Counted from the stretch's first letter, positions 9,532 through 19,021 are shown. The stretch: 39,192 nt of DNA from Bacteroidota bacterium (GCA_030706455.1 JAUZOL010000013.1:1-39192), one strand, 5' to 3'. Notes: a model not told the origin generated them from the sequence alone. Program-made: numbers and translations.

Positions 9532-10038
9532 ATGACAAAGTGTTTAATAGCGTATTATTCGCGCAAAGGACAAAATTATGTAAATGGCAGAATCATTGAT
9601 TTGGCTGAGGGAAACACCGAAGTCATAGCTAAAAAAATTCAGGCTATGACCGGAAGTGATATTTTTGAGATTGATACTGTAAAAGAGTATCCGATTGACT
9701 ATACTGCAACTACCCGGGTGGCAAAAGCTGAGTTGAATGCTGATGCAAGGCCGGAACTAACCGATAGCATTGACAATATGAATGAGTATGACACCATTTA
9801 TTTGGGATATCCTAATTGGTGGGGAACGTTTCCGATGGCAGTTTTTACGTTTCTGGAATCGTATGATTTTTCAGGTAAAACGATTATCCCTTTTTGTACG
9901 CACGAAGGTAGCGGAATGGGTGGACATTCGGACCTCAGCATGTTGTGTCCGAAGGCAAAAATAGAAAAAGGTATTGCAATAAAAGGGAGTTCGGTACATG
10001 GCGCCGATCACCTGATTCAAAACTGGTTAAACAAATAA
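9532..10038 (+). CDS. flavodoxin (Flavodoxin_4-like), cytoplasmic
   Basis: This 168-residue protein lacks a signal peptide. The N-terminal phosphate-binding loop of FMN proteins is present as CLIAYYSRKGQNYVNG. The isoalloxazine-binding loops are YDTIYLGYPNWWGTFPMAV and PFCTHEGSGMGG. It is closely similar throughout to the flavodoxin at 23146-23658, with a long identical core from the DTIYLG strand to GSGMGG. It probably carries electrons, or acts as an FMN-dependent reductase of quinone-like substrates. It begins the transcription unit divergent from the AraC gene and is followed 11 nt later by an aldo/keto reductase. The role is inferred from the fold and context. Confidence 0.9.
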   Translation: MTKCLIAYYSRKGQNYVNGRIIDLAEGNTEVIAKKIQAMTGSDIFEIDTVKEYPIDYTATTRVAKAELNADARPELTDSIDNMNEYDTIYLGYPNWWGTFPMAVFTFLESYDFSGKTIIPFCTHEGSGMGGHSDLSMLCPKAKIEKGIAIKGSSVHGADHLIQNWLNK

Positions 10039-10043
10039 TTTGA

Positions 10044-11033
<990 letters not shown>

Positions 11034-11066
11034 TTAGAAAGAATCATCGAAAAAATATTCTCAATT

Positions 11067-11101
11067 CAATAGTCCGATGAAATTGCTTTGTTGGACTATT
11101 G
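11067..11101 (+). other. stem-loop between the AKR and SDR genes
   Basis: CAATAGTCC (11067-11075) and GGACTATTG (11093-11101) form a nine-pair stem with a 17-nt loop, 33 nt after the AKR stop. No T run follows directly, so it may be a weak terminator, an RNA-processing site or a 3' stabiliser rather than a strong terminator. Confidence 0.4.
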
Positions 11102-11175
11102 GAAATAATAAATCAAATTCCGACTCTTTGTTTTTTCAGGCCGGAAAAATGCTAAAATAATTAAAAATCAGAATT

Positions 11176-12018
11176 ATGTATCAACCATTAGAAGTTGTTG
11201 TAGTGATTGGCCCTGGATCAATTGGTCAAGCTATTGCACGTCGGGTAAGTGTAGGTAAACATGTTCTGCTAGCCGACTTGAAAAAGGAAAATGCCGACGC
11301 AGCAGCCAAAACATTAAGTGACGCAGGCTTTATTGTAAGCACCACTACCGTTGATATTTCATCCCGCGAATCTGTCCACGCACTTGTAGAAAAGTCCACT
11401 GCTCTCGGACAAATTACCGGGCTTGTCCATGCTGCCGGAGTATCGCCCTCGCAGGCTTCTCCATCTACGATTTTCAAAGTAGACTTGTATGGCACTGCTA
11501 TTATACTCGAAGAATTTGGAAATGTAATCGCTCCGGGCGGATCGGGTGTGGTTATCGCTTCACAATCCGGTCATCGGTTACCATCCTTAACTCCGGAACA
11601 AGACAAAGCGCTTGCAACAACTCCAGCCGAAGAATTATTGTCACTTCCCTTTTTGCAATCAGAAGCTGTAGACAGCTCTCTATTTGCTTATCAATTGTCA
11701 AAAAGAGGAAATTCATTGCGCGTAAAAGCTGAAGCTGTGCGCTGGGGAAAACGAGGTGCCCGTATCAACACGATCAGTCCTGGTATTATCATGACGCCGC
11801 TTGCTAACGACGAGCTGAGCGGGCCAAGAGGTGAAGGCTACAGACGGATGCTGGAATTATCGCCTGCAGGCAGAGCCGGCACTCCCGATGAAGTAGGCGT
11901 ACTGGCAGCTTTGTTAATGGGCAGAGATGGTGCATTTATTACCGGAAGTGATTTTCTGATGGACGGTGGAGTTACTTCAGCCTATTGGTATGGCGACTTG
12001 GCTCCTCAATCCAAATAA
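11176..12018 (+). CDS. short-chain dehydrogenase/reductase with atypical dinucleotide motif
   Basis: This 280-residue Rossmann-fold reductase replaces the usual TGxxxGxG with IGPGSIGQAIA. It retains the N-terminal Asp strand (VLLADL), a Ser in VIASQSG, and the catalytic YQLSK (Tyr-x3-Lys). About 35 extra residues lie between the Ser and Tyr blocks. The C-terminus has ISPGIIMTPLA and the FITGSDFLMDGGVT ending of classical SDRs. It is homologous along its full length to the SDR at 21041, which has the same insertion, so the two form a distinct subfamily. It lies downstream of the flavodoxin-AKR pair with a 142-nt gap. The substrate is unknown. Confidence 0.88.
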   Translation: MYQPLEVVVVIGPGSIGQAIARRVSVGKHVLLADLKKENADAAAKTLSDAGFIVSTTTVDISSRESVHALVEKSTALGQITGLVHAAGVSPSQASPSTIFKVDLYGTAIILEEFGNVIAPGGSGVVIASQSGHRLPSLTPEQDKALATTPAEELLSLPFLQSEAVDSSLFAYQLSKRGNSLRVKAEAVRWGKRGARINTISPGIIMTPLANDELSGPRGEGYRRMLELSPAGRAGTPDEVGVLAALLMGRDGAFITGSDFLMDGGVTSAYWYGDLAPQSK

Positions 12019-12038
12019 TAATATAATCTAAATGCAGA

Positions 12039-12137
12039 ATATGAAACGAACATGTTGTTTCTGAACACCCAAGGGTAATATAATAATTGCAGCAACATGA
12101 AGTTCCATACTACCTTAAACGAAAAAATTATTATAGT
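12039..12137 (+). repeat. leader repeat copy A (upstream of exported Zn-ADH)
   Basis: This leader aligns base for base with 13310-13429, apart from a ~21-base insertion there. Shared blocks are ATATGAARCGAAYATGTTG, CAGCAACATG, CCATACTWCCTTA and AATTATTATAGTATGAAAAA, the last running into both start codons. An inverted pair CATGTTG/CAACATG (12051-12057 and 12093-12099) lies inside. It probably carries the promoter and a common control site. Confidence 0.75.
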
Positions 12138-13271
12138 ATGAAAAAGATAATAGGTATTAGTTTTTTATTGGTTTTTGTATTGTCTTCTATGACAATTGCG
12201 CAAGAAAAAAGAATTCCGGCTAAAGGCCTTGCTGTTTACGAGGCCGGAGGAGGTTTTAAACCCTATGAGTTTACCCGTCATGCCATCGGCGATGATGACA
12301 TTCTCATCGAAACAATGTACGCCAGCATCTGCCATAGCGACTTACATCACACACACCAAGATTGGGGAACTGAAATTTACCCAATGGTTCCCGGACACGA
12401 AATTGTTGGAAAAGTAGTCAAAGTGGGGAAGAATGTTACCAAATTTAAAGTAGGCGATTATGCCGGTGTGGGTTGTATGGTAAACTCTTGTGGAGAATGT
12501 GATTATTGTAAAGCCGGTTTAGAGCAGTATTGCAAAAAAGTAATGATGACTTATCATGGTAAGGATTGGGCTCACGGCAACGAAATCACGCAAGGCGGAT
12601 ATTCAAATAATATTGTTGTCAAAGACCGTTTTGCGGTATTGGTACCTAAAAATGCGGATATGAAAAAAGTGGCTCCTTTATTGTGCGCCGGTATCACCAC
12701 TTATTCGCCACTCAGGCAGTCGCACATAAAAAAAGGAGACAATGTGGCTATTGCCGGTTTTGGAGGGCTTGGTCATATGGCCGTAAAATATGCAGTAGCA
12801 TTGGGCGCCAAAGTTACCGTATTTGATATCACCGAAGACAAACGGGCTGAGGCTGCTAAAATGGGCGCAATAAAATATGTCAATGTCAATAATGAAAGCG
12901 AGTTGAAGGGAATGGACGATAGCTTTGACTTTATCCTAAGTACCATTCCTGCAATGTACAATCCTTCCATGTATCTTAAAATGACAAAATTCAAAGGCGA
13001 TTTTGCAATTGTCGGCTTACCCGCATTTAATAACCAACCTACATTTAAAGTAATGGACTTTGTGTTTTGTGCTGGCAGAAATGTATATGGATCTCAAATT
13101 GGAGGCATGAAAGAAACACAGGAAATGTTGGACTATTCGGTAACTAACAATATTTATCCTGAGGTGGAAATTATCAAAGCCAATGCCGATACCGTTACAC
13201 AAGCTTATAAAAATGTATTGGCCGGAAAAGTAAAATTCCGATATGTTATTGATATGTCGACTTTGAAGTAA
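12138..13271 (+). CDS. zinc-dependent alcohol dehydrogenase (CAD/YahK type) with signal peptide
   Basis: This 377-residue medium-chain dehydrogenase starts at 12138 (MKKIIGISFLLVFVLSSM then TIAQ). A longer frame from 12087 adds 17 residues that read through the conserved leader, so I reject it. The catalytic zinc ligands appear in ASICHSDLHH and VPGHE. The structural zinc site has four Cys in NSCGECDYCKAGLEQYC. The cofactor motif is GFGGLGHMAVK. Relatives such as E. coli YahK and YjgB are cytoplasmic, NADPH-dependent, broad-range aldehyde reductases. Here a Sec-type signal with a probable AQ cleavage site precedes an otherwise normal enzyme. How a periplasmic form would obtain NADPH is not clear. 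Confidence 0.9.
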   Translation: MKKIIGISFLLVFVLSSMTIAQEKRIPAKGLAVYEAGGGFKPYEFTRHAIGDDDILIETMYASICHSDLHHTHQDWGTEIYPMVPGHEIVGKVVKVGKNVTKFKVGDYAGVGCMVNSCGECDYCKAGLEQYCKKVMMTYHGKDWAHGNEITQGGYSNNIVVKDRFAVLVPKNADMKKVAPLLCAGITTYSPLRQSHIKKGDNVAIAGFGGLGHMAVKYAVALGAKVTVFDITEDKRAEAAKMGAIKYVNVNNESELKGMDDSFDFILSTIPAMYNPSMYLKMTKFKGDFAIVGLPAFNNQPTFKVMDFVFCAGRNVYGSQIGGMKETQEMLDYSVTNNIYPEVEIIKANADTVTQAYKNVLAGKVKFRYVIDMSTLK

Positions 13272-13309
13272 TTCTGTTTGGATAGATAGACTCAGAATTT
13301 AAAATAGTT

Positions 13310-13429
13310 ATATGAAGCGAATATGTTGCATCACAACGTCCAAGAGAATTGTAATAATTTCAGCAACATGGAGTTAGCTTCGCTGATTTTTCAATTCCAT
13401 ACTTCCTTAGATGAATAAATTATTATAGT
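13310..13429 (+). repeat. leader repeat copy B (upstream of flavodoxin lipoprotein)
   Basis: This is the second copy of the leader found at 12039-12137. It contains an extra segment at about 13376-13396 and an extra small inverted pair GTTG/CAAC at its left part. The match runs up to and across the start codon at 13430, including AATTATTATAGTATGAAAAA. Confidence 0.75.
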
Positions 13430-14185
13430 ATGAAAAAAGTCATTGCCATTACTGTTTGTTTGCTGTTGAAATTCACGTTGATTTCATGTGCTGCCGTAGA
13501 TAATACTTCTCACGATAAAAATAGGAATACCATCACTGTTGATAGTATTTCCAAAGAAAAGATTCTTATTGTATATTTTTCTCATGCTGGCGAGAATTAT
13601 GCTGTAGGTCATATTAGTGTTGGCAATACGGCTGTAATGGCTGGCTTTATCCGCGATTTTACAGGTGGTTCTATATTTGAAATTGTGCCCAAAGTACCTT
13701 ATCCGGATAGTTATGAGGAAATGAAAACGATTTCAACCAATGAATCAAAAAACAATATACGTCCTCAAATAAAAGATACAATATCGGATTTAGATAAATA
13801 CTCAATTGTCTTTGTTGGTTCACCCATTTGGTATGACGGACCCCCAATGATTATGCGCACATTTTATGAAACCTACAAGGAAAAGCTCAAGAATAAAATC
13901 ATTATTCCCTTTGGAACTCATGAGGGTAGTGGCGTAAGTAGTTGCACTGATCTAATAAAAGAGTATTTCCCCGATATTAAGTCTTATGACGCCTTTGGGG
14001 TTAGAGGACGGGATGTGCGAAAATCCCGGGATAGTGTTGATACTTGGCTTCGAGGTCTTGGCTTCGCTAAAAACAAGTCAGATGTTAATGAAAAAATTAG
14101 TATACCTGTTCACAGTTGCAATGATTTTATCTTGCAACGGAACTTTAAATGCACAAAAAATGAAAAAAGAAATACCGACTATTAG
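13430..14185 (+). CDS. flavodoxin-domain lipoprotein (exported), with abnormal C-terminal extension
   Basis: The frame is 251 residues long. MKKVIAITVCLLLKFTLISC is a lipoprotein signal with Cys20. A ~35-residue linker precedes a Flavodoxin_4-type domain: ILIVYFSHAGENYAVG for the FMN phosphate, IVFVGSPIWYDGPP and IIPFGTHEGSG for the ring. The domain should end near DTWLRGLGF (about residue 213). The frame instead continues for about 38 low-complexity residues and overlaps the next gene by 98 nt. A TAA in the +2 frame at 14068 lies exactly where the domain should stop, so a one-base indel is likely. Predicted location is the periplasmic face of a membrane. The redox partner is unknown. Confidence 0.85.
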   Translation: MKKVIAITVCLLLKFTLISCAAVDNTSHDKNRNTITVDSISKEKILIVYFSHAGENYAVGHISVGNTAVMAGFIRDFTGGSIFEIVPKVPYPDSYEEMKTISTNESKNNIRPQIKDTISDLDKYSIVFVGSPIWYDGPPMIMRTFYETYKEKLKNKIIIPFGTHEGSGVSSCTDLIKEYFPDIKSYDAFGVRGRDVRKSRDSVDTWLRGLGFAKNKSDVNEKISIPVHSCNDFILQRNFKCTKNEKRNTDY

Positions 14186-15350
14186 TAATTTTTCGGTTGG
14201 CAACCCGCTTCCGGAAATGTATTCCAAATATTTTATCGGCCAGGCATATCTGGCACCTTTGGCTCAGAGCAAAGACCTGAATTGCCCGATAATGAACGTA
14301 ACTTTCGAGCCCGGTTGCCGAAACAATTGGCACAGTCATACAGGAGGACAAATCCTTGTTGTAGTAGGCGGGAAAGGCTACTATCAGGCAAAAGGAGAAC
14401 CCGCCCGTATGCTTTTGCCCGGCGATGTTGTAGAAATTGCACCCAATGTCATTCATTGGCACGGTGCAGCCCCGGATAGCTGGTTTTCGCATTTGGCAGT
14501 TGAGACTAATCCGCAGAATAATAAAAACACTTGGTTAGAACCGGTTGATGATGAAGAATATAAAAAAGCTACAGCAGGTTCTGTAACTAAAGCGGTAAAC
14601 CTGACAAAAGCCGCCATTAAGAATCATGAAGAATTGTGGCCCGGTTACGATTCAAAAGCTGCCAAAACAGACCCGGAACTGATTGAGATCTTCGACAACT
14701 GGGCATTTGATGAAGTGATTCAGAAAAGTGGAGATCTCGACACCAAAACCCGTACTATGATGATAATGGGTTCCTGCATTGCTCAAGGAGCACTAACCGA
14801 ATATAAAATGTTTGTAAATGCAGCACTCAATGTGGGAGTTACTCCTGTTGCAGTAAAGGAAATCCTATACCAGTCAGTGGCTTATGTAGGTGTGGCAAAA
14901 GTGATTGATTTTCTGTACGCAGCCAACGAGATTTTGAAAGAACGTGGTATTGAACTGCCTTTGGAAGGACAAGCGACCACCACACCTGAGAATAGACATG
15001 AAAAAGGCTTGGCTCTCATGAAATCGACATTCGGCGATCAGATAGCTTTGGCTAAAGATAAAGCACCTGACGATCAGAAACATATTCAAGATTATTTAAG
15101 AGGCAACTGCTTTGGCGATTATTACACCCGCACCGGATTGGATATGAAAACGCGTGAATTGTTGACTTTTTCTATGCTTATCAGCATGGGAGGAACTGAT
15201 TCTCAAGTTCGCGGGCATATTCAGGGTAATCTAAATGTTGGTAACGATAGAGCAACACTGGTTGATATTACAACACAACTATTACCATATATTGGTTATC
15301 CCAGAACACTGAATGCACTGAATGCAATTAACGAAGTGTTACCTGAATAA
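14088..15350 (+). CDS. exported cupin-carboxymuconolactone decarboxylase fusion
   Basis: I chose the ATG at 14088 (MKKLVYLFTVAMILSC, then NGTLNAQ), giving 420 residues with a lipoprotein or Sec signal. The upstream frame from 13986 lies inside the flavodoxin gene. A cupin follows: RNNWHSHTGGQILVVVGGKG with His-x-His metal ligands, then PGDVVEIAPNVIHWHGA. After a linker come two CMD/AhpD-like repeats: TRTMMIMGSCIAQGALTEYKM and TRELLTFSMLISMGGTDSQVRGH. No CxxC pair of true AhpD peroxidase is seen. Such fusions are common in gut Bacteroidales near flavodoxins and reductases, but the reaction is not established. It may be translationally coupled to the overlapping flavodoxin. Confidence 0.88.
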   Translation: MKKLVYLFTVAMILSCNGTLNAQKMKKEIPTISNFSVGNPLPEMYSKYFIGQAYLAPLAQSKDLNCPIMNVTFEPGCRNNWHSHTGGQILVVVGGKGYYQAKGEPARMLLPGDVVEIAPNVIHWHGAAPDSWFSHLAVETNPQNNKNTWLEPVDDEEYKKATAGSVTKAVNLTKAAIKNHEELWPGYDSKAAKTDPELIEIFDNWAFDEVIQKSGDLDTKTRTMMIMGSCIAQGALTEYKMFVNAALNVGVTPVAVKEILYQSVAYVGVAKVIDFLYAANEILKERGIELPLEGQATTTPENRHEKGLALMKSTFGDQIALAKDKAPDDQKHIQDYLRGNCFGDYYTRTGLDMKTRELLTFSMLISMGGTDSQVRGHIQGNLNVGNDRATLVDITTQLLPYIGYPRTLNALNAINEVLPE

Positions 15351-15393
15351 TAAAAAGCAGGATTACATCAAAAAATAATTTGAATACAACAAA

Positions 15394-16578
15394 ATGGAAA
15401 ATTTCAGTTTTTATCTGCCTACTATCGTTCATTTCGGTAAAGGCCAAATTTCAAGTTTAGGTGCTTCCATAAAACAATTTGGCGGAAGCAAAGTGTTGCT
15501 CGCTTATGGCGGCGGAAGTATTAAGGCAAATGGCATTTACAATGCAGTTGTTGCAGCGTTGAAAAAAGCAAACATTCCATTTGTCGATTGCGATGGCATT
15601 AAACCCAATCCTCCGGTTGAGGATGTAAACAGGGGGATTAAACTTTACAGGGATAACGGTTGTGATTTTATACTTGCTGTTGGTGGTGGTTCCACCATTG
15701 ACGCTTGCAAGGCAATGGCTGCCGGAGTTTGCTACGATGGCGATGTGATGGACCTTATGGCAGGTGGCAAAGGTGAGATTAAAACGGCTGCACCATTGGC
15801 TGCCGTGCTTACGATGGCCGGCACAGGAAGTGAACTGGATCTGGGTGGGGTGATTACTGCTGGAGCAGATCATAAGAAGCACACGATTATGCACCCGCTA
15901 CTTTATCCTAAATTCTCAATATTGGATCCGACTTATACCTTCTCTGTTCCGGAAAAACATTCCATGGCAGGTAGTTTTGATGCATTGGATCACTTAATTG
16001 AGTGTTATTTCATTGCAGGCAGCGAATCTACCGATGTTCAGAATATGATGAACGAAGGATTGATGCGTTCAATAGTGAAAAATGCACCATTGATTCTTGA
16101 GAATCCGGAAAATTATGATGCCCGGGCTAATATTATGTGGGCTAGCTCAATGGCTTTAGCAAGCTTTCAGTTTGCATTGGGGAAAAAAGGTTCAAATTGG
16201 CCTATGCACGCCATGGGACATGAATTATCAAGCCTTTATGATATGACTCACGGAGTAACATTGGCCCTGATAGCGCCTTCTTATTTGGCATTTACCTTGG
16301 AGAAGGCACCCGAATATACCTGGTTGTTTGCCAATTTTGCCCGAAATGTATTTGGAGTTGTTGAAACCGACGATGCATTAGCGGCTAAAATGGGAATCGC
16401 AAAACTCAAAGAATTCACTTTGACATTGAAGATGCCTAACAATCTGAAAGAAGTAGGTGTTGAAGAGGATAAGCTTGAATATCTGGCCGAAAAAGCAACC
16501 GAATGGGGTAATATCGGGGCTTTGTGTAAAATTGAAAAAGATGAAGCTTTGGAGATTTACAAAAATGCTTTTGCATAA
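15394..16578 (+). CDS. iron-containing alcohol dehydrogenase (YqhD/BdhA-like)
   Basis: This 394-residue type III ADH belongs to the YqhD branch. MENFSFYLPTIVHFGKG begins the Rossmann-like domain and AVGGGSTIDACKAMA is the NADPH-binding GGGS segment. Metal ligands are Asp and His in SFDALDHLIECY and two His in MHAMGHELSSLYDMTHGVTLALI. E. coli YqhD reduces many short aldehydes, including products of lipid peroxidation and methylglyoxal-type compounds, with NADPH. No signal peptide is present, so it acts in the cytoplasm. It follows the cupin-CMD gene by 43 nt and is probably in the same operon. Confidence 0.93.
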   Translation: MENFSFYLPTIVHFGKGQISSLGASIKQFGGSKVLLAYGGGSIKANGIYNAVVAALKKANIPFVDCDGIKPNPPVEDVNRGIKLYRDNGCDFILAVGGGSTIDACKAMAAGVCYDGDVMDLMAGGKGEIKTAAPLAAVLTMAGTGSELDLGGVITAGADHKKHTIMHPLLYPKFSILDPTYTFSVPEKHSMAGSFDALDHLIECYFIAGSESTDVQNMMNEGLMRSIVKNAPLILENPENYDARANIMWASSMALASFQFALGKKGSNWPMHAMGHELSSLYDMTHGVTLALIAPSYLAFTLEKAPEYTWLFANFARNVFGVVETDDALAAKMGIAKLKEFTLTLKMPNNLKEVGVEEDKLEYLAEKATEWGNIGALCKIEKDEALEIYKNAFA

Positions 16579-16588
16579 ATAAAAACGA

Positions 16589-16625
16589 TTAGAAACGAAC
16601 TTAATAATAAGAAGTTTGTTTCTAA
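16589..16625 (+). terminator. stem-loop after the iron-ADH gene
   Basis: TTAGAAACGAACTT (16589-16602) and AAGTTTGTTTCTAA (16612-16625) pair over 14 positions with one G-U and a nine-base loop, eleven bases after the stop. The following T run is short (TTTGCC), so read-through to the next gene is possible. Confidence 0.55.
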
Positions 16626-16668
16626 TTTGCCTATTTATTTCATTGATAATGAATTAAATAAAGTCATT

Positions 16669-17247
16669 ATGAAAAACGTTCTAATACTTGGCGCAAGTGG
16701 TGGACTTGCAAAATATGTTATTGATGAATTGCAAAAACAAGACGATATTCACCTTACACTCTTTTTGAGAGATAAAAACAGACTAAACAACAAACTAGGC
16801 AAAAACTGTGACATTATTGAAGGAGATGTTTTGGACGGTAGAAAACTTACCGAGGCAATGGTTGGTAAGGATATTGTATATGTAAATCTGGCAGGTGACT
16901 TATGGGCAATGGCCGAAAAGATTGAAAAGGCTATGATTGAAACTGGAGTGAAAAGAGTAATTGCCATTAGCTCAATTGGAATTTATGATACGCCGCTGAA
17001 ATCGGTACTGGTATCTTATCGAAAATTGGCTGATGTGTTTGAAAATTCAAATCTGGATTATACCATTCTGAGGCCCGCGTGGTTTACTTCCACTAATGAG
17101 GTTGACTTCGAAATTACCCGCAAAGGTGAACCGGAACGAGGATCGGTTATTTCCATGAAAAGCCTGGCAACATTCATTACAAGTATCATCCATTTGCCTC
17201 AAAATTATATTCGTGAAAGTTTGGGAATCAATAAACCCAACTCATAA
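16669..17247 (+). CDS. NmrA-like atypical SDR (NAD(P)H-binding)
   Basis: This 192-residue protein starts at 16669 (MKNVLILGASGGLAKYV); a TTG at 16627 in the same frame lies directly after the stem-loop and is less likely. GASGGLA is the atypical-SDR glycine motif, with IEGDVLD and VYVNLAGD following. RVIAISSIGIYD is the end of the fourth strand. YTILRPAWFT is the NmrA/NAD(P)H-binding hallmark. Such short proteins may be sensors or reductases, and many lack the Tyr-Lys pair. It lies 12 nt before the TMEM175-like gene. Confidence 0.85.
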   Translation: MKNVLILGASGGLAKYVIDELQKQDDIHLTLFLRDKNRLNNKLGKNCDIIEGDVLDGRKLTEAMVGKDIVYVNLAGDLWAMAEKIEKAMIETGVKRVIAISSIGIYDTPLKSVLVSYRKLADVFENSNLDYTILRPAWFTSTNEVDFEITRKGEPERGSVISMKSLATFITSIIHLPQNYIRESLGINKPNS

Positions 17248-17259
17248 ATAGTCGAAAAT

Positions 17260-17847
17260 ATGGACAAGAACAGATTAGAAGCTTTTTCAGATGGTGTAAT
17301 GGCAATCATTATAACCATTATGGTATTGGAGTTTAAGATTCCAAAAGAAACGACATGGAATGCACTATCTCAACTTTGGCCCGTATTTTTAAGCTATGCC
17401 CTGAGTTTCTTCTTTGTTGGTTTGAACTGGAGCAATCATCATCACTTATTTCATCAGGCTAAAAAGGTAAACAACAAAATTTTATGGGCGAATTTGCTCA
17501 ATCTTTTCTTTCTCTCATTTGTTCCGTTTTCTACTGCCTGGATGGGCGAGAACTCGTTTAATAGTAATACGGTAACTTTTTATGCGTTAATCCTGACTTC
17601 AAGTGTTTTTGCCTATTTGTTATTAGTACATCAGTTACGTTGCTTACATGGCCTTGAATCGGATTTTTCAAAAGCATTTAAGGGATATATCAAGGTCTAT
17701 TGGACTATTGCTTTAAATATAAGTGCCGCTTTAATCGCATTTTTGGGCTTACCAAAACTTGCGTTTATTTTATTGATTCTAATCTCAATATTTTGGTTTA
17801 TTCCGAATCATAGAACTGTACAGCAGGGCAATGAAGTATCAGAATAA
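17260..17847 (+). CDS. TMEM175-family potassium channel-like membrane protein
   Basis: This 195-residue integral membrane protein begins MDKNRLEAFSDGVMAIIITIMVLE. The RxxxFSDGVxAIxxTxxVL motif of TM1 is diagnostic of TMEM175/DUF1211 and lines the pore of bacterial homologues. About six membrane segments can be counted, and NWSNHHHLF is the conserved stretch after the third. Bacterial members form tetrameric potassium-selective channels. The gene starts 12 nt after the NmrA-like gene, suggesting joint transcription. Its role in a redox cluster is unclear; ion balance during electrophile stress, as with Kef systems, is only a conjecture. Confidence 0.88.
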   Translation: MDKNRLEAFSDGVMAIIITIMVLEFKIPKETTWNALSQLWPVFLSYALSFFFVGLNWSNHHHLFHQAKKVNNKILWANLLNLFFLSFVPFSTAWMGENSFNSNTVTFYALILTSSVFAYLLLVHQLRCLHGLESDFSKAFKGYIKVYWTIALNISAALIAFLGLPKLAFILLILISIFWFIPNHRTVQQGNEVSE

Positions 17848-17928
17848 CCTTAACCAATTGAAGATTTTATAGAACAATAATTCAGAGGCTGTTTGCTCTG
17901 ATCAGATCAAATATAGATTAATCATATA

Positions 17929-18828
17929 ATGGAAAAGATTGAAAATATAGAAGATTTTTACCTGCAAAAGTTCAATAAAATACCGGATAATTTACAGCAG
18001 GAAATTGGACATTTTAATGTCTTTAGATTAGAACCATTTGTAGGAGAACAAGCTAAACCAGTACCCTACAAACGGAGAGATTACTATAAAATTTCTTTAG
18101 TAATAGGGAAAAGCAGAGTCCATTATGCCGATAAGGTTGTTGAGATTCAAAAACAGGCTTTGGTGTTTTCCAATCCGTTAATTCCCTTTAAATGGGAAAA
18201 TCTGGAGAGTGTCAGTAATGGCGCTTTTTGTGTGTTTAATCAGTCATTTTTTCATCAATATGGAAATCTGAATCAATATGAGGTGTTTTTGCCTAACGGA
18301 ACGCATGTATTCGAATTGACAGATGATCAGCTCAGTGAAATAACTTCGTTCTATGAACGAATGTTCATGGAAAAAAATTCAGAATATCTTCATAAAGATG
18401 ATATTCTACGGACTGTTGTTTTAGAAATTCTACATTATGCCATGAAGATGCAACCGGCAGTGAGCATCGTAAAACAGCAAATTAATTCAAGTCAAAGAAT
18501 CTCTATGTTGTTTCAAGATCTTTTGGAACGGCAATTCCCGATTGACGAGAGTTATCAACAAGTAAAACTTCGGTCAGCTTCCGACTTTGCAAAGCAGCTC
18601 AATATCCATGTAACTCATCTCAACAGGGTGATTAAAAGCATATATAATAAAACAACTACTCAAATCATTGCAGAACGCATTTTGCAAGAAGCAAAAGTGC
18701 TTTTAAAGTATAGTGTTTGGAGTGTATCTGAAATAGCCTATGCACTCGGATTTACAGAGACAACTCATTTCAATAACTTTTTTAAGAAATACGTACAGAC
18801 GTCTCCCCTGAAATTCAGAAATGCTTGA
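17929..18828 (+). CDS. AraC-family transcriptional regulator
   Basis: This 299-residue protein has a cupin-like N-terminal sensor (about 35-150) and a C-terminal AraC DNA-binding domain. The first HTH is SASDFAKQLNIHVTHLNRVIK and the second is WSVSEIAYALGFTETTHFNNFFKKY, ending PLKFRNA. It lies on the same strand as its neighbours, between the TMEM175-like gene and the aldo/keto reductase at 19022. By position it probably controls that AKR. It is not a close copy of the AraC protein at 8475. Confidence 0.88.
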   Translation: MEKIENIEDFYLQKFNKIPDNLQQEIGHFNVFRLEPFVGEQAKPVPYKRRDYYKISLVIGKSRVHYADKVVEIQKQALVFSNPLIPFKWENLESVSNGAFCVFNQSFFHQYGNLNQYEVFLPNGTHVFELTDDQLSEITSFYERMFMEKNSEYLHKDDILRTVVLEILHYAMKMQPAVSIVKQQINSSQRISMLFQDLLERQFPIDESYQQVKLRSASDFAKQLNIHVTHLNRVIKSIYNKTTTQIIAERILQEAKVLLKYSVWSVSEIAYALGFTETTHFNNFFKKYVQTSPLKFRNA

Positions 18829-18879
18829 ATTTCGTAATTTCTTGTTCGAATTTAGTTATTTATCCGCTACCGGAACGCC

Positions 18880-18887
18880 TAACTTTG
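18880..18887 (+). promoter_or_regulatory. candidate -7 element of the AKR gene
   Basis: TAACTTTG matches TAnnTTTG, 135 nt before the start at 19022. A matching -33 element is not clear. Confidence 0.35.
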
Positions 18888-19021
18888 CTGTATCAATTTA
18901 AACAACAAGACATACAATCCCGGAAATTGAATAATAGAGTTTTTTGCACTAATATCAGTGGAATAGCTACTTATGAGTAAATTTCGGAGAGCGTATTGAT
19001 TCAATTTAAAATTAAAGCAAA

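Noticed and set aside
14145-14492. A 115-codon minus-strand frame opposite the cupin domain.
   Set aside because: It lies fully opposite conserved cupin sequence and resembles no family.
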